A stretch of DNA of 64,000 nt from Amycolatopsis anabasis. Lineage in GTDB: Bacteria; Actinomycetota; Actinomycetes; Mycobacteriales; Pseudonocardiaceae. The translations under genes were made by a program, and so were the position numbers. The notes beneath the pieces are model-generated. The model did no database searches and was not told the DNA's origin. It worked only from the letters and a program-made list of their open reading frames with translations. This document shows positions 16,252 to 23,892 of this stretch, in pieces (position 1 is the stretch's first letter; every line of letters begins with the position of its first letter). The stretch spans positions 31,500-95,499 of the forward strand of contig NZ_VTHK01000035.1 in assembly GCF_009765355.1 (NCBI RefSeq), in the 5' to 3' direction.

Positions 16252-17247
16252 ATGCAGAACACACCGACGCCGGATCGGATCATGCGACTGGTCAACGGCT
16301 ACTGGGCCACCGGCATCCTCGGCGCGGCGGCGAGCCATTCGCTGTTCACCCACCTCGAAGCCGGTGCGGACACCGCCGACCGGCTGGCCGCCCGGGGCGG
16401 GATCTCCGAGCGGGGCGCGCAAACCCTCCTCGACGGGCTGGTCAGCCTGGGCCTGGTGGAACTGCGCGACGGTCGTTACCGCAACACCGCCGAAGCCGCC
16501 GCCTTCCTGGTCGAAGGCAAGCCCGCCTGCTTGAGCGACTTCGCCAAACTCAAGCTGGCCCACATGGGCGACCTGGCGGCCCTGCCCGAGGTGGTCCGCG
16601 CCGGGGGGCCGGTGACGGACGCGACGGTGGAGGTGGCCGACAACCCCCACTGGGAGAAGGTGGTCCAGGCCATCGCCGCGCAGTCGGTTCCGGTCGCGAC
16701 GATCGCCGCCGACCTGCTGCGCCTGGCGGAGGCCGGGGAGATCTCGATCCTCGACGTGGGCGGTGGCTCGGGCATCTACTCGGCCATCTGGCTCGAGCTC
16801 AACCCCGCCGCCCGCTCGACCCAGCTCGACTGGGGGCCGATCAACGCGATCGCCCGCCGGTTGGTGGCCGAGCGAGGCGTGGCCGATCGATTCACCTGCA
16901 TCGACGGTGACTTCCACACCACCGGCTTCGGCACCGCCGCCTACGACTTCGCGGTGTACTCCCACATCGCCCACCAGGAGGGCGCGGCGGACAACATCGC
17001 GATGTTCACCAAGCTCCGGGACGCCCTCAGGCCCGGCGGCACGTTGGTCATCAACGACTACATCGTCGACGACGACCGGAGCGGCCCGCCCTTCCCGCTG
17101 CTCTTCGCCTCGGAAATGCTGCTCAAGAGCAAACAGGGCGGGACCTGGCGGCGCGCCGACTACCACGCCTGGCTCACCAAGGCCGGCTTCGAAGACGTCT
17201 CGTTCCAGCCCACCCCGTCGCCCGCGACCTTGGTCTTCGCCCGGTAG
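16252..17247 (+). CDS. O-methyltransferase, Methyltransf_2-type
   Basis: A 331-residue SAM-dependent methyltransferase with an N-terminal dimerisation/winged-helix part (LVNGYWATGILGAAASHSLF) and a classical SAM motif ILDVGGGSGIYS (about 169-180). The region YSHIAHQEG keeps a His at the catalytic-base position, unlike the two tandem methyltransferases of the cluster, so this is the best candidate for phenolic O-methylation. The acidic SAM-contact strand and the C-terminal LRPGGTLVINDYIV strand are standard. Start: ATG at 16252 after GAAAGGA. It lies 10 bases behind the aminotransferase and is co-transcribed with it. Confidence 0.85.
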   Translation: MQNTPTPDRIMRLVNGYWATGILGAAASHSLFTHLEAGADTADRLAARGGISERGAQTLLDGLVSLGLVELRDGRYRNTAEAAAFLVEGKPACLSDFAKLKLAHMGDLAALPEVVRAGGPVTDATVEVADNPHWEKVVQAIAAQSVPVATIAADLLRLAEAGEISILDVGGGSGIYSAIWLELNPAARSTQLDWGPINAIARRLVAERGVADRFTCIDGDFHTTGFGTAAYDFAVYSHIAHQEGAADNIAMFTKLRDALRPGGTLVINDYIVDDDRSGPPFPLLFASEMLLKSKQGGTWRRADYHAWLTKAGFEDVSFQPTPSPATLVFAR

Positions 17248-17253
17248 CGAGCC

Positions 17254-18210
17254 TCAGCGGGTCGGCGCCGGGCTGGCGGCTCCGGTCCAGGCCCGGAGCT
17301 TCTCGGGGTTGCGCACCGCCCAGATGTGCCTGATCCGGTCACCCGCCACGTCGAACGCCAGCACCGTCACGGTGACGCCCCCTTGCCGCACCACCAGACC
17401 GGGCTGGCCGTTGACCGTGCGCTCCAGGATCGTCAATTCGGGGGCCCTGCCCGCGATGCCGGCGAAGGCGCGCGCGACCCGCTCGCCGCCTTCGACGGGG
17501 TGGAGTTCGGCGCTGGCGAGGCCGCCGCCGTCGGCGACCGTCGTGGCCTCGGGGTCGAGGAGGCCGATGAGGGCGTCGATGTCCTTGGCCGCCCAGGCCT
17601 GCTTGAAGTCCCGGACGATGTCCGCGCGCTGGGCCGCCGGAGTCGCGGGCCCCTGCGACGCGCGGATGCGGCGGCGGGCCGAGGAGGCCAGCTGACGGCA
17701 TGCCGCCGGGGTCCGGCCGACGATCTCGGCCACTTCCGCGAAGGAGTAGTGGAAGACGTCGTGCAGGATGAGCGCGACGCGTTCGGCCGGGGTCATCGAG
17801 TCGAGCACGACGAGGAACGCCATGTTGATCGACTCGTCGAGGGTGACCCGGTCGGCCGGGTCGGCCGTGCTCCCGGTGATCCACTCCGCGTGATCGGGCA
17901 GCGGCTCCGGAAGCCATTCGCCCACGTACCGCTCCCGCCTGGCCCGCGCCGAGCCGAGCAGGTCGAGGCAGATGCGGCTGGCGACCGTCGTCAGCCAGCC
18001 GCCGGGGGATTCGATGGCGCCCTGCTGCTGGCGCGACAGGGCGTACCAGCGGGCGTACGTCTCTTGCACGACGTCCTCGGCGTCGGCCAGCGAGCCGAGG
18101 AGCCGGTACGCGAGATTGATCAGGTGACGCCGCTTGCCCAGGATCGTGCTCAGGCCCGGTTCGCGCTGGTCTTCTTGCGTGTTAATGGTGTCGCCAACTC
18201 CCTTGGTCAC
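17254..18210 (-). CDS. ECF41-group sigma factor with fused SnoaL-like domain (copy 1)
   Basis: A 318-residue extracytoplasmic-function sigma factor of the SigJ/ECF41 type. Region 2 (LINLAYRLLGSLADAEDVVQ) and region 4 (LHDVFHYSFAEVAEIVGRTP) are followed by a C-terminal SnoaL-like regulatory domain with the group hallmarks DGGG (about 232) and NPEKL (about 302). ECF41 proteins are controlled through this domain instead of an anti-sigma factor. The start is uncertain; GTG at 18210 is the first in frame. It is divergent from the WrbA gene, which carries a matching promoter. It is convergent with the O-methyltransferase, so membership in the biosynthetic cluster is plausible but not shown. Confidence 0.9.
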   Translation of the reverse strand: MTKGVGDTINTQEDQREPGLSTILGKRRHLINLAYRLLGSLADAEDVVQETYARWYALSRQQQGAIESPGGWLTTVASRICLDLLGSARARRERYVGEWLPEPLPDHAEWITGSTADPADRVTLDESINMAFLVVLDSMTPAERVALILHDVFHYSFAEVAEIVGRTPAACRQLASSARRRIRASQGPATPAAQRADIVRDFKQAWAAKDIDALIGLLDPEATTVADGGGLASAELHPVEGGERVARAFAGIAGRAPELTILERTVNGQPGLVVRQGGVTVTVLAFDVAGDRIRHIWAVRNPEKLRAWTGAASPAPTR

Positions 18211-18228
18211 GCCTGTGGTGGGCGGTCA

Positions 18229-18255
18229 CCTCACAAAGCGGGGGATTGCGTCGTC
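18229..18255 (+). promoter_or_regulatory. ECF41-type promoter of the WrbA-like gene
   Basis: CCTCACA (18229-18235) is followed after exactly 16 bases by CGTC (18252-18255), matching the ECF41 pattern with the same -35 variant as CMD1. The distance from CGTC to the ATG at 18295 is 40 bases, close to the 43 bases at CMD1 and 38 at the second sigma gene. Confidence 0.65.
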
Positions 18256-18294
18256 GTAGTACTGGAGAACCCCGCGAAAGAAGGAAAACTGATC

Positions 18295-18903
18295 ATGGAT
18301 CCCGTGAACGTCGCAGTCATATATTACAGCGCCACCGGCACGGTGCACGCCCTGGCGCAAGCCGCCGCCGAGGGTGCGGAAAAGGCCGGCGCACACGTGC
18401 GGCTGCGCAAGGTCGCCGAAACGGCGCCACCCGAGGCGATCAGTGCCAACGAGGCCTGGAGCCAGCACGTGCGGGACACCGCCGAGCTGGCCCAGCCCAG
18501 CCACGACGACCTCGAGTGGGCCGACGCGGTGCTGTTCGGCACCCCCACCCGCTTCGGCAACCCGGCCAGCCAGCTCCGGGCGTTCATCGACGGCACCGGC
18601 CCCCTGTGGTTCGCGGGCAAGCTCGCCGACAAGGTGTACTCGGCGTTCACCGCCAGCAACACCCCCCACGGCGGGCAGGAGTCCACCCTCCTGGCGCTGG
18701 CGAACACGTTCTACCACTGGGGCGGCATCATCGTTCCCCCCGGTTACACCGACCCCGTCCAGTTCAAATCGGGCAATCCCTACGGCACCTCCCACGTGGC
18801 CGGCGGGGGCAAGCCCGGCGACGTGGCCCTGGAAGCGGCCCGCTACCAGGCCCGGCGCGTCGCCGACACCGCGGCGGCGCTCAAGGCCGGTCGCGCCGCC
18901 TAG
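18295..18903 (+). CDS. wrbA: NAD(P)H:quinone oxidoreductase, WrbA-type flavodoxin fold
   Basis: A 202-residue flavodoxin-fold FMN protein. IYYSATGTVHALAQAAAEGA is the FMN phosphate loop, and GTPTRFGNPASQLRAFIDGT and FTASNTPHGGQESTLLALAN are characteristic of WrbA. It reduces quinones by two electrons, useful next to a naphthoquinone pathway as self-protection or as a tailoring step. It also fits the oxidoreductase part of the COE gene set linked to ECF41 sigma factors. Start: ATG at 18295 behind AAGGA. It is divergent from the sigma factor, and a strong hairpin follows its stop codon. Confidence 0.9.
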   Translation: MDPVNVAVIYYSATGTVHALAQAAAEGAEKAGAHVRLRKVAETAPPEAISANEAWSQHVRDTAELAQPSHDDLEWADAVLFGTPTRFGNPASQLRAFIDGTGPLWFAGKLADKVYSAFTASNTPHGGQESTLLALANTFYHWGGIIVPPGYTDPVQFKSGNPYGTSHVAGGGKPGDVALEAARYQARRVADTAAALKAGRAA

Positions 18904-18914
18904 CCCAGCCCCCT

Positions 18915-18954
18915 CGGGCCGCCGCTGACCTCGCGTCGAAAGGTCGGCGGCCCG
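18915..18954 (+). terminator. Hairpin terminator after wrbA
   Basis: CGGGCCGCCG (18915-18924) and CGGCGGCCCG (18945-18954) form a 10-bp perfect stem, extended inward by ACC/GGT with a small bulge. No U-tract is seen, as is common in high-GC actinomycetes. Confidence 0.55.
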
Positions 18955-19034
18955 GGGTGGTGCCACCCTCGGCCCGCGGTCGCGCCGAGCGGAGGGCGGC
19001 TTCAGGTCGCGGACCGCCGGATCGTTGGCGTGGG

Positions 19035-19682
19035 TCACGCGAGTTCGGCGCTCAGCCCGGCCAGCAGGATGCGCAGTCCGAAGTCGAAGCGCGCGTCGAA
19101 GTCGACGATCAGTTCGACCGGAGCGGCCGCGAGGCAGGGATACCGGCCGCCGCGCAGCGAGGCGGTGAGCGTTTCGATCTCGCCACCGGTGGCGCCTTGC
19201 TGTTCGAGCACCTCGCCCAGGACGAAGCTGAAGATCGTGGTGTTGGCCCGGAGCGCGGTGTCGCCCGGGAAACCGGCGTCCCGCATGCTCGCCAGCATCG
19301 TTTCGGCGAGGGTCAGCGTGTGCTGCTTGGCCGTGTAGGTGCCGCCGACGATGCGGGCTCCGTCCCGTTGCGCCAGCAAGGTTTCCCGCATCGCCCGCGC
19401 GAGGGCGGCGGCGCGGCCCGCCCAGTCGGCTTCGCCGTCCTCGCGCACCCGGGCCAGCACGCCGCCCAGGACCGTCTCGGCCATCTCGTCGAGCAGGGCC
19501 TGCTTGTTGTCGAACAGCCGGTAGATCGTCGGCAGTTGCACGTCCAGGCTCACGGCGAGCCGGCGCATGGTCAGGGACTCCAGTCCGCCGGAGTCGACCA
19601 GCGCGAGCGCCGCGCGCGCGACCGTCTCCACCCGCAGTGCCGTCTTGCGTCGAGTCCGGGTTCCGTCCGCGTTCGTTGACAC
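19035..19682 (-). CDS. TetR-family repressor
   Basis: A 215-residue regulator with a classical TetR N-terminal helix-turn-helix (about 18-65: VARAALALVDSGGLESLTM, then LDVQLPTIYRLFDNKQALL) and a TetR_C-like ligand-binding domain. Start: GTG at 19682. The gene is divergent from a PDR-type reductase, and a long inverted repeat fills the region between them, beginning at the first base upstream of the start codon. So it very likely represses both directions and responds to a small molecule. The ligand is unknown. Confidence 0.88.
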   Translation of the reverse strand: MSTNADGTRTRRKTALRVETVARAALALVDSGGLESLTMRRLAVSLDVQLPTIYRLFDNKQALLDEMAETVLGGVLARVREDGEADWAGRAAALARAMRETLLAQRDGARIVGGTYTAKQHTLTLAETMLASMRDAGFPGDTALRANTTIFSFVLGEVLEQQGATGGEIETLTASLRGGRYPCLAAAPVELIVDFDARFDFGLRILLAGLSAELA

Positions 19683-19732
19683 GTTAACGATGTTATCACT
19701 ACATTGGATTTATTGGTGATAACTTTGTTAAC
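19683..19732. promoter_or_regulatory. TetR operator: 17-bp imperfect inverted repeat
   Basis: GTTAACGATGTTATCAC at 19683-19699 is mirrored by GTGATAACTTTGTTAAC at 19716-19732 (14 of 17 positions complementary, 16-base gap). Each arm carries GTTAAC plus GTTATCAC, so two dimers could bind side by side. It covers the whole divergent promoter between the TetR and reductase genes. Confidence 0.7.
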
Positions 19733-19747
19733 ACAGCAGGGGTGATT

Positions 19748-20722
19748 ATGACGAGTGCGGCTCCGGCCCGGCCCGGTACCGGGGCGGTCGAACTCCCGAT
19801 GGTGGTGCGCCAGTTGCGGTGGGAGGCCGCGGGTGTGGTCTCGGTCGAACTGTGCGCGGCGGACGGACGGGACCTGCCCCCGTGGCGCCCCGGCGCGCAC
19901 GTCGAACTGGTGCTGCCCACCGGGATCGCGCGACAGTACTCGCTGTGCGGGTCTCCGGAGGACCGGTCCGGTTACCGCATCGGGGTGCTGCGCGAGCGGG
20001 CCAGCCGCGGCGGGTCGGAGTACGTGCACGCGTTCCTGCGCCCGGGCCAACCGGTACGGGTGCGCGGCCCGCAGGACAACTTCGGCTTCCACCCCGCCCC
20101 GGCGTACCTGTTCATCGCGGGCGGAATCGGGATCACGCCGATCCTGCCGATGGTGCGGCAGGCCGCGCACCAGGGGGTGCCGTGGCGGCTCGCGTACGGC
20201 GGTCGCGCGGCGGCCTCGATGGCGTTCCTCGACGAACTGCGGCCGTACCAGGAGCAGGTGTGGCTCTACCCCGAGGATCGGGTAGGCCGGATACCGCTGA
20301 ACGAATGGCTCGACCAGCCACGTCCCGGCACCGCCATCTACGCGTGCGGTCCGGAGCCGTTGCTGGCCGCGGTCGAAGACGGCGCCGCGCATTGGGAGCC
20401 CGGCGCCGTGCACCTGGAGCGGTTCAAAGCCCGCCCCAAACCGGCCCTGCCGAACACCGAGATCGAGGTGGTGTGCGCCAGGTCGAACCGCACGGTGACC
20501 GTGCCCGCCGACCGCAGCGTGCTGAGCGCGCTCGAAGACGAGGGCCTGCCGGTGACCGGCTCGTGCCGGGAAGGTGTCTGCGGCACCTGCGAGACCCGGG
20601 TGCTCGAGGGCGTTCCCGAGCACCGCGACGACATCCTCTCCGCGGAGGATCGCGCAGTCGGTGACCGCATGTTTCCTTGCGTGTCCCGCGCCCGCGGCTC
20701 CCGGCTGGTGCTCGACATCTGA
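19748..20722 (+). CDS. PDR/VanB-type flavin-ferredoxin oxidoreductase
   Basis: A 324-residue electron-transfer protein with the phthalate dioxygenase reductase order: FMN domain (RQYSLCGSPED), NAD(P)-binding domain (FIAGGIGITPILPMVRQ and YACGPEPLL) and a C-terminal plant-type [2Fe-2S] domain (CREGVCGTCETRVLEG and a final FPCVSRA cysteine). It normally feeds electrons to a Rieske oxygenase or P450, neither of which is adjacent. Start: ATG at 19748 with AGGGG upstream; GTG at 19742 is an alternative. It is followed by a PPOX-type flavoprotein in the same operon, all probably under TetR control. Confidence 0.88.
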   Translation: MTSAAPARPGTGAVELPMVVRQLRWEAAGVVSVELCAADGRDLPPWRPGAHVELVLPTGIARQYSLCGSPEDRSGYRIGVLRERASRGGSEYVHAFLRPGQPVRVRGPQDNFGFHPAPAYLFIAGGIGITPILPMVRQAAHQGVPWRLAYGGRAAASMAFLDELRPYQEQVWLYPEDRVGRIPLNEWLDQPRPGTAIYACGPEPLLAAVEDGAAHWEPGAVHLERFKARPKPALPNTEIEVVCARSNRTVTVPADRSVLSALEDEGLPVTGSCREGVCGTCETRVLEGVPEHRDDILSAEDRAVGDRMFPCVSRARGSRLVLDI

Positions 20723-20753
20723 CGAATTCCCAGTGGTGACAAGGAGAACGACG

Positions 20754-21452
20754 ATGAGCGTGGACATCGGAAATGCCCGCGGGGCGGCCCCGGAGCGCAC
20801 GGCGGCCGACGACTACCGGCCGATCGACATGGCCCGGGTGCGGGAGGTCCTGGGCTACCCGCCGCCGTTCATCGCGGACAAGAAGGAGCCCTACCTCGGC
20901 GAGTTCGTCACCCGGTTCATCGCGCACAGCACGTTCTTCGTCCTGGCCACCGCCGACGAGACCGGGCAGCTGGACGCCAGCCCCAAGGGCGATCCGCCGG
21001 GGACGGTGCGGGTGCTGGATCCGTGGACGCTGGCCATCCCGGACCGCCCCGGCAACAAACTCGCCGACACGTTCGAGAACCTCACCCGCAACCCGGCCGT
21101 GGGCCTGGTGTTCTTCGTGCCGGGGCTGCGCGAGACCGTGCGCGTCAACGGCAACGCGTTCGTCACCGACGACCCCGAACTGCTGGACCGGCTCGGCGCC
21201 GAGGGCAAACCGGCCGTACTGGCCACGATCGTGCGGGTGCGCGAGGTGTTCTCCCAGTGCGGCAAGGCGGTGATCCGCGCGAAGCTGTGGCAACGCGACG
21301 AACGCCACCTCGCCGACGCGGTCACCCTGGGCAGCGACTTCTACACCATGACGATCGCGGAGAACGCCGGGAAGATGGCCCGCACCCTCGGCGACCAGGT
21401 CGGTGGCCTGGGCGCCACCGTCGAACAGCTCTACCAGCGCGACCTGTACTGA
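20754..21452 (+). CDS. PPOX-family FMN-dependent flavoprotein (MSMEG_1061-like)
   Basis: A 232-residue pyridoxamine 5'-phosphate oxidase-fold protein. The split-barrel core is visible from FFVLATADETGQLDASPKGD to LAIPDRPGNKLADTFENLTR and GLVFFVPGLRETVRVNGNA, with a CGKAVIRAKLW strand later on. The length and motif order fit the MSMEG_1061 subgroup of FMN proteins. Its substrate is unknown; the operon with a PDR-type reductase suggests redox detoxification. Start: ATG at 20754 behind AAGGAG, 31 bases after the reductase stop. Confidence 0.82.
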   Translation: MSVDIGNARGAAPERTAADDYRPIDMARVREVLGYPPPFIADKKEPYLGEFVTRFIAHSTFFVLATADETGQLDASPKGDPPGTVRVLDPWTLAIPDRPGNKLADTFENLTRNPAVGLVFFVPGLRETVRVNGNAFVTDDPELLDRLGAEGKPAVLATIVRVREVFSQCGKAVIRAKLWQRDERHLADAVTLGSDFYTMTIAENAGKMARTLGDQVGGLGATVEQLYQRDLY

Positions 21453-21478
21453 CGCCGGGGCGTCGTAAGGTGCCTGGT

Positions 21479-22168
21479 ATGGATGATCGACCGATGACGG
21501 TGGCGCAGATCAACTACCGGCGGCATGCCGAGGTACTTGAGCGGATGGGTAACCGGGAGCGGTTCACCCATATCTTCCGGGCCAACCTCTGGGGCTCGGA
21601 ATCGGTGTCCGGTTCGGGTTCGGAAGCCGAGCAGACCCGTGAGCTGCGCACGCGGCTGCCGGAGCTGCTCGCCCGCTTCGGCGTGCGCACGCTGCTGGAT
21701 CTTCCGTGCGGTGACTTCGGCTGGCTCAGCGGCGTGGATCTCGGTGTGGACAAGTACATCGGGGCCGACATCGTGGCAGAACTGGTGACGCGGAACGCCG
21801 AGCGGTACGGGGACGGCGGCGCGCGGGAGTTCCGGACGCTCGACCTGATCGGGGACCCGCTGCCGCGGGCGGACGCGGTGCTCTGCCGGGATTGCCTGGT
21901 GCACCTGAGCAACGCGGACATCGGGCGCGCGGTGAGCAACCTGCGGCGCAGCGGTTCCCGCTACCTGCTGACGACGACGTTCGTCGAGCTGACCCGCAAC
22001 TCCGACATCTCGACGGGGGATTGGCGGCCGCTGAACCTGTGCCGGGAACCCTTCGGATTCCCCGAGCCGTTGGCGGTGCTCCTCGAAGGCTGCACCGAGA
22101 ACGACGGCGCGTATGCGGACAAGGCACTCGCGCTGTGGGAGATCAGCACGCTCCCCGGCCCGTCGTGA
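21479..22168 (+). CDS. Class I SAM-dependent methyltransferase
   Basis: A 229-residue methyltransferase-fold protein. VRTLLDLPCGDFGWLSGVDL is the SAM-binding loop (DxPCGxxxW type), YIGADIVAELV gives the acidic strand end, and DAVLCRDCLVHLSNADI is the post-motif helix. The substrate is unknown; the N-terminal part contains IFRANLWGSESVSGSGSE, typical of a small group of bacterial methyltransferases adjacent to diverse genes. Start: ATG at 21479, with AAGG eight bases upstream. It follows the PPOX gene by 26 bases and may end the same operon. Confidence 0.75.
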   Translation: MDDRPMTVAQINYRRHAEVLERMGNRERFTHIFRANLWGSESVSGSGSEAEQTRELRTRLPELLARFGVRTLLDLPCGDFGWLSGVDLGVDKYIGADIVAELVTRNAERYGDGGAREFRTLDLIGDPLPRADAVLCRDCLVHLSNADIGRAVSNLRRSGSRYLLTTTFVELTRNSDISTGDWRPLNLCREPFGFPEPLAVLLEGCTENDGAYADKALALWEISTLPGPS

Positions 22169-22200
22169 CGAGGCAGGCGACCGACCGGGCGCCGGGCACG

Positions 22201-22260
22201 CGAGTCCCCCGTTTCGGTCTACCGAGTTCCCCGTTTCGGTAGGCGAGTTCCACACCCGGG
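22201..22260. repeat. Three tandem 21-22-base CGAGT units
   Basis: Units begin at 22201, 22223 and 22244. The first two read CGAGT(C/T)CCCCGTTTCGGT, and the third CGAGTTCCACACCCGGG. They belong to the same short-period intergenic family as 29723-29853 and lie between a methyltransferase stop and the 3' end of a sigma factor gene. Confidence 0.55.
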
Positions 22261-22289
22261 CGCGCGTACCCCACGCGGCATTTCCGGAT

Positions 22290-23183
22290 TCAGCGGCGCA
22301 GGACGGTCTCCCGCTGCAGATGCGACAGTTTTTCGGGATTGCGCACGGCGTAGAGCCCGGTGATGAGGCCGTCGTCGATGCGCAGCGCCACGACGGTGTC
22401 GAGTTCGCCGTCGAGCCGGAGAATCAGGGCCGGGTAGCCGTTGACCTGTACCTGCTGCAGCGACGCCGCGTCGGCGATCCGGCCCAGCCCGGCGGCCAGC
22501 ACGCGGGCCACCCGGTCGGCCCCCACGATGGGGCGCAGCACGGCCTGCTTGACTCCGCCGCCGTCCCCCAGCAGGACGACGTCCGGAGCGAGGATGTCGA
22601 GCAGGCTCTGCAGATCGCCGGTCTCGACCGCCCGCTGGAACGCGTCGAGCGCGCCCCGGGTCTCGGCCGGTGAAACGACCCCGCGCGGGCGGCGCGCGGC
22701 GACGTGCGCCCGCGCCCGGTGGGCGATCTGGCGGACCGCGGCGGGGCTCTTGCCGACGGCTTCCGCGATCTCGTCGTACCCGAAGTCGAACACTTCGCGC
22801 AGCACGAACACCGCCCGCTCGGTCGGCGCGAGGGTCTCCAGCACCAGCAGCATCGCCATCGAGACGCTGTCCGCCAGCTCGACGTCCGCGGCCACGTCGG
22901 GCGCGGTCAGCAGCGGCTCGGGCAGCCAGGGGCCGACGTAGGACTCCTTGCGGCGGCCCAGCGTGCGCAGCCGGGAGAGCGCCTGGCGGGTGGTGATCCG
23001 GACGAGGTACGCACGCTGGTCCCGCACCGTGTCGAGATCGACGTTCGCCCACCGCAGCCAGGTCTCCTGCAGGACGTCCTCCGCGTCGGCGGCCAGGCCG
23101 AGCATCTCGTAGGCGACGGTGAACAGCAGGTTGCGGTGGGCGAGGAACGCCTCGGTGGCGGGGTCCGGGCGGTCTTCGGCCAT
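22290..23183 (-). CDS. ECF41-group sigma factor with fused SnoaL-like domain (copy 2)
   Basis: A 297-residue sigma factor with the same plan as the copy at 17254-18210: region 2 (FTVAYEMLGLAADAEDVLQE), region 4 (LREVFDFGYDEIAEAVGKSP), then a SnoaL-like domain with DGGG (about 215) and RNPEKL near the C-terminus, the ECF41 hallmarks. Start: ATG at 23183 behind AGGAG. An exact TGTCACA-N16-CGTC promoter lies 38 bases upstream, which suggests autoregulation. It is divergent from a CMD gene, the usual ECF41 partner. Two such modules in 20 kb, with different -35 variants, may keep their targets apart. Confidence 0.92.
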   Translation of the reverse strand: MAEDRPDPATEAFLAHRNLLFTVAYEMLGLAADAEDVLQETWLRWANVDLDTVRDQRAYLVRITTRQALSRLRTLGRRKESYVGPWLPEPLLTAPDVAADVELADSVSMAMLLVLETLAPTERAVFVLREVFDFGYDEIAEAVGKSPAAVRQIAHRARAHVAARRPRGVVSPAETRGALDAFQRAVETGDLQSLLDILAPDVVLLGDGGGVKQAVLRPIVGADRVARVLAAGLGRIADAASLQQVQVNGYPALILRLDGELDTVVALRIDDGLITGLYAVRNPEKLSHLQRETVLRR

Positions 23184-23220
23184 GGTGGCTCCTGTTCGTT
23201 CTCGACGGTGTCACCCAACA

Positions 23221-23247
23221 GACGCCGGGCTTCGCTGTTCTGTGACA
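23221..23247 (-). promoter_or_regulatory. ECF41 promoter of the second sigma factor
   Basis: On the minus strand TGTCACA (23247-23241) is followed after 16 bases by CGTC (23224-23221), an exact match to the published ECF41 consensus as I recall it. It is placed 38 bases before the sigma factor start, implying positive autoregulation. Confidence 0.7.
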
Positions 23248-23279
23248 GTGGCGACCCGCCCGTGGCGTACGTCACGTGC

Positions 23280-23307
23280 TGTCACAAGGACCGGTCCCCC
23301 TGGCATC
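23280..23307 (+). promoter_or_regulatory. Probable degenerate ECF41 promoter of CMD2
   Basis: A perfect -35 TGTCACA is at 23280-23286. The -10 is imperfect: CATC after 17 bases (23304-23307), instead of CGTC after 16. Its distance to the CMD2 start (about 42 bases) equals that of the other three sites, so a weaker ECF41 promoter is likely. Confidence 0.45.
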
Positions 23308-23348
23308 TCGTGTTCGTTCAGTGCGAAACCACGAGTGAGGACGAAGTC

Positions 23349-23834
23349 ATGGACGCCCGATTCAACCTGTTCGACAACGAGCTCGCCGTCAAGTTCGGCA
23401 AGCGGTTCGCCAACGCCAGCCTGGTGATCGGCCAGTCGTCGCTGCCGAAGGCCACCCAGGAGCTGGTCTCGCTGCGCGCCAGCCAGATCAACGGCTGCGG
23501 CTTCTGCACCGACATGCACACCAAGGATGCCGCGGCCGCCGGCGAAACCCCGGTCCGGCTCAACCTGGTCGCCGCCTGGCGCGAGGCCACCGTGTTCACC
23601 GAGGCCGAGCGGGCCGCGCTGGCGCTCGCCGAGGAGGGCACCCGGCTCGCCGACCATCACCACGGCGTGTCCGACGAGACCTGGGCCCAGGTGCGCAAGC
23701 ACTACGACGACGACCAGATCGCCGCGCTGGTCTCCCTGGTCGCCTTGATCAACGCGGCCAACCGGCTCAACGTGATCGTGCGCAACCCGGCGGGTTCCTA
23801 CGAGCCCGGCATGTTCGCCGACATGAAGAGCTGA
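23349..23834 (+). CDS. Carboxymuconolactone decarboxylase/AhpD-like protein (CMD2)
   Basis: A 161-residue CMD-family protein, paralogous to CMD1 (11224-11703). It shares MDAR.NLF at the start, the LRASQINGCGFC.DMHTK core with the CxxC-like redox pair, and AAWREATVFT. It is likely a homo-oligomeric peroxidase/disulfide partner. Start: ATG at 23349 after GAGGA. It is divergent from the ECF41 sigma factor and should be its main target, as in known ECF41-COE pairs. The physiological signal is unknown. Confidence 0.88.
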   Translation: MDARFNLFDNELAVKFGKRFANASLVIGQSSLPKATQELVSLRASQINGCGFCTDMHTKDAAAAGETPVRLNLVAAWREATVFTEAERAALALAEEGTRLADHHHGVSDETWAQVRKHYDDDQIAALVSLVALINAANRLNVIVRNPAGSYEPGMFADMKS

Positions 23835-23892
23835 TCGGCTGGCGAATCCGGGGGTCGCGAGTGGACAGGGCGGTCAGCACCGCCCTGTCCAT

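Noticed and set aside
18955..18966. Palindrome GGTGGTGCCACC after wrbA
   Set aside because: Its loop of at most two bases makes a hairpin unlikely, and the stronger stem just upstream explains termination.
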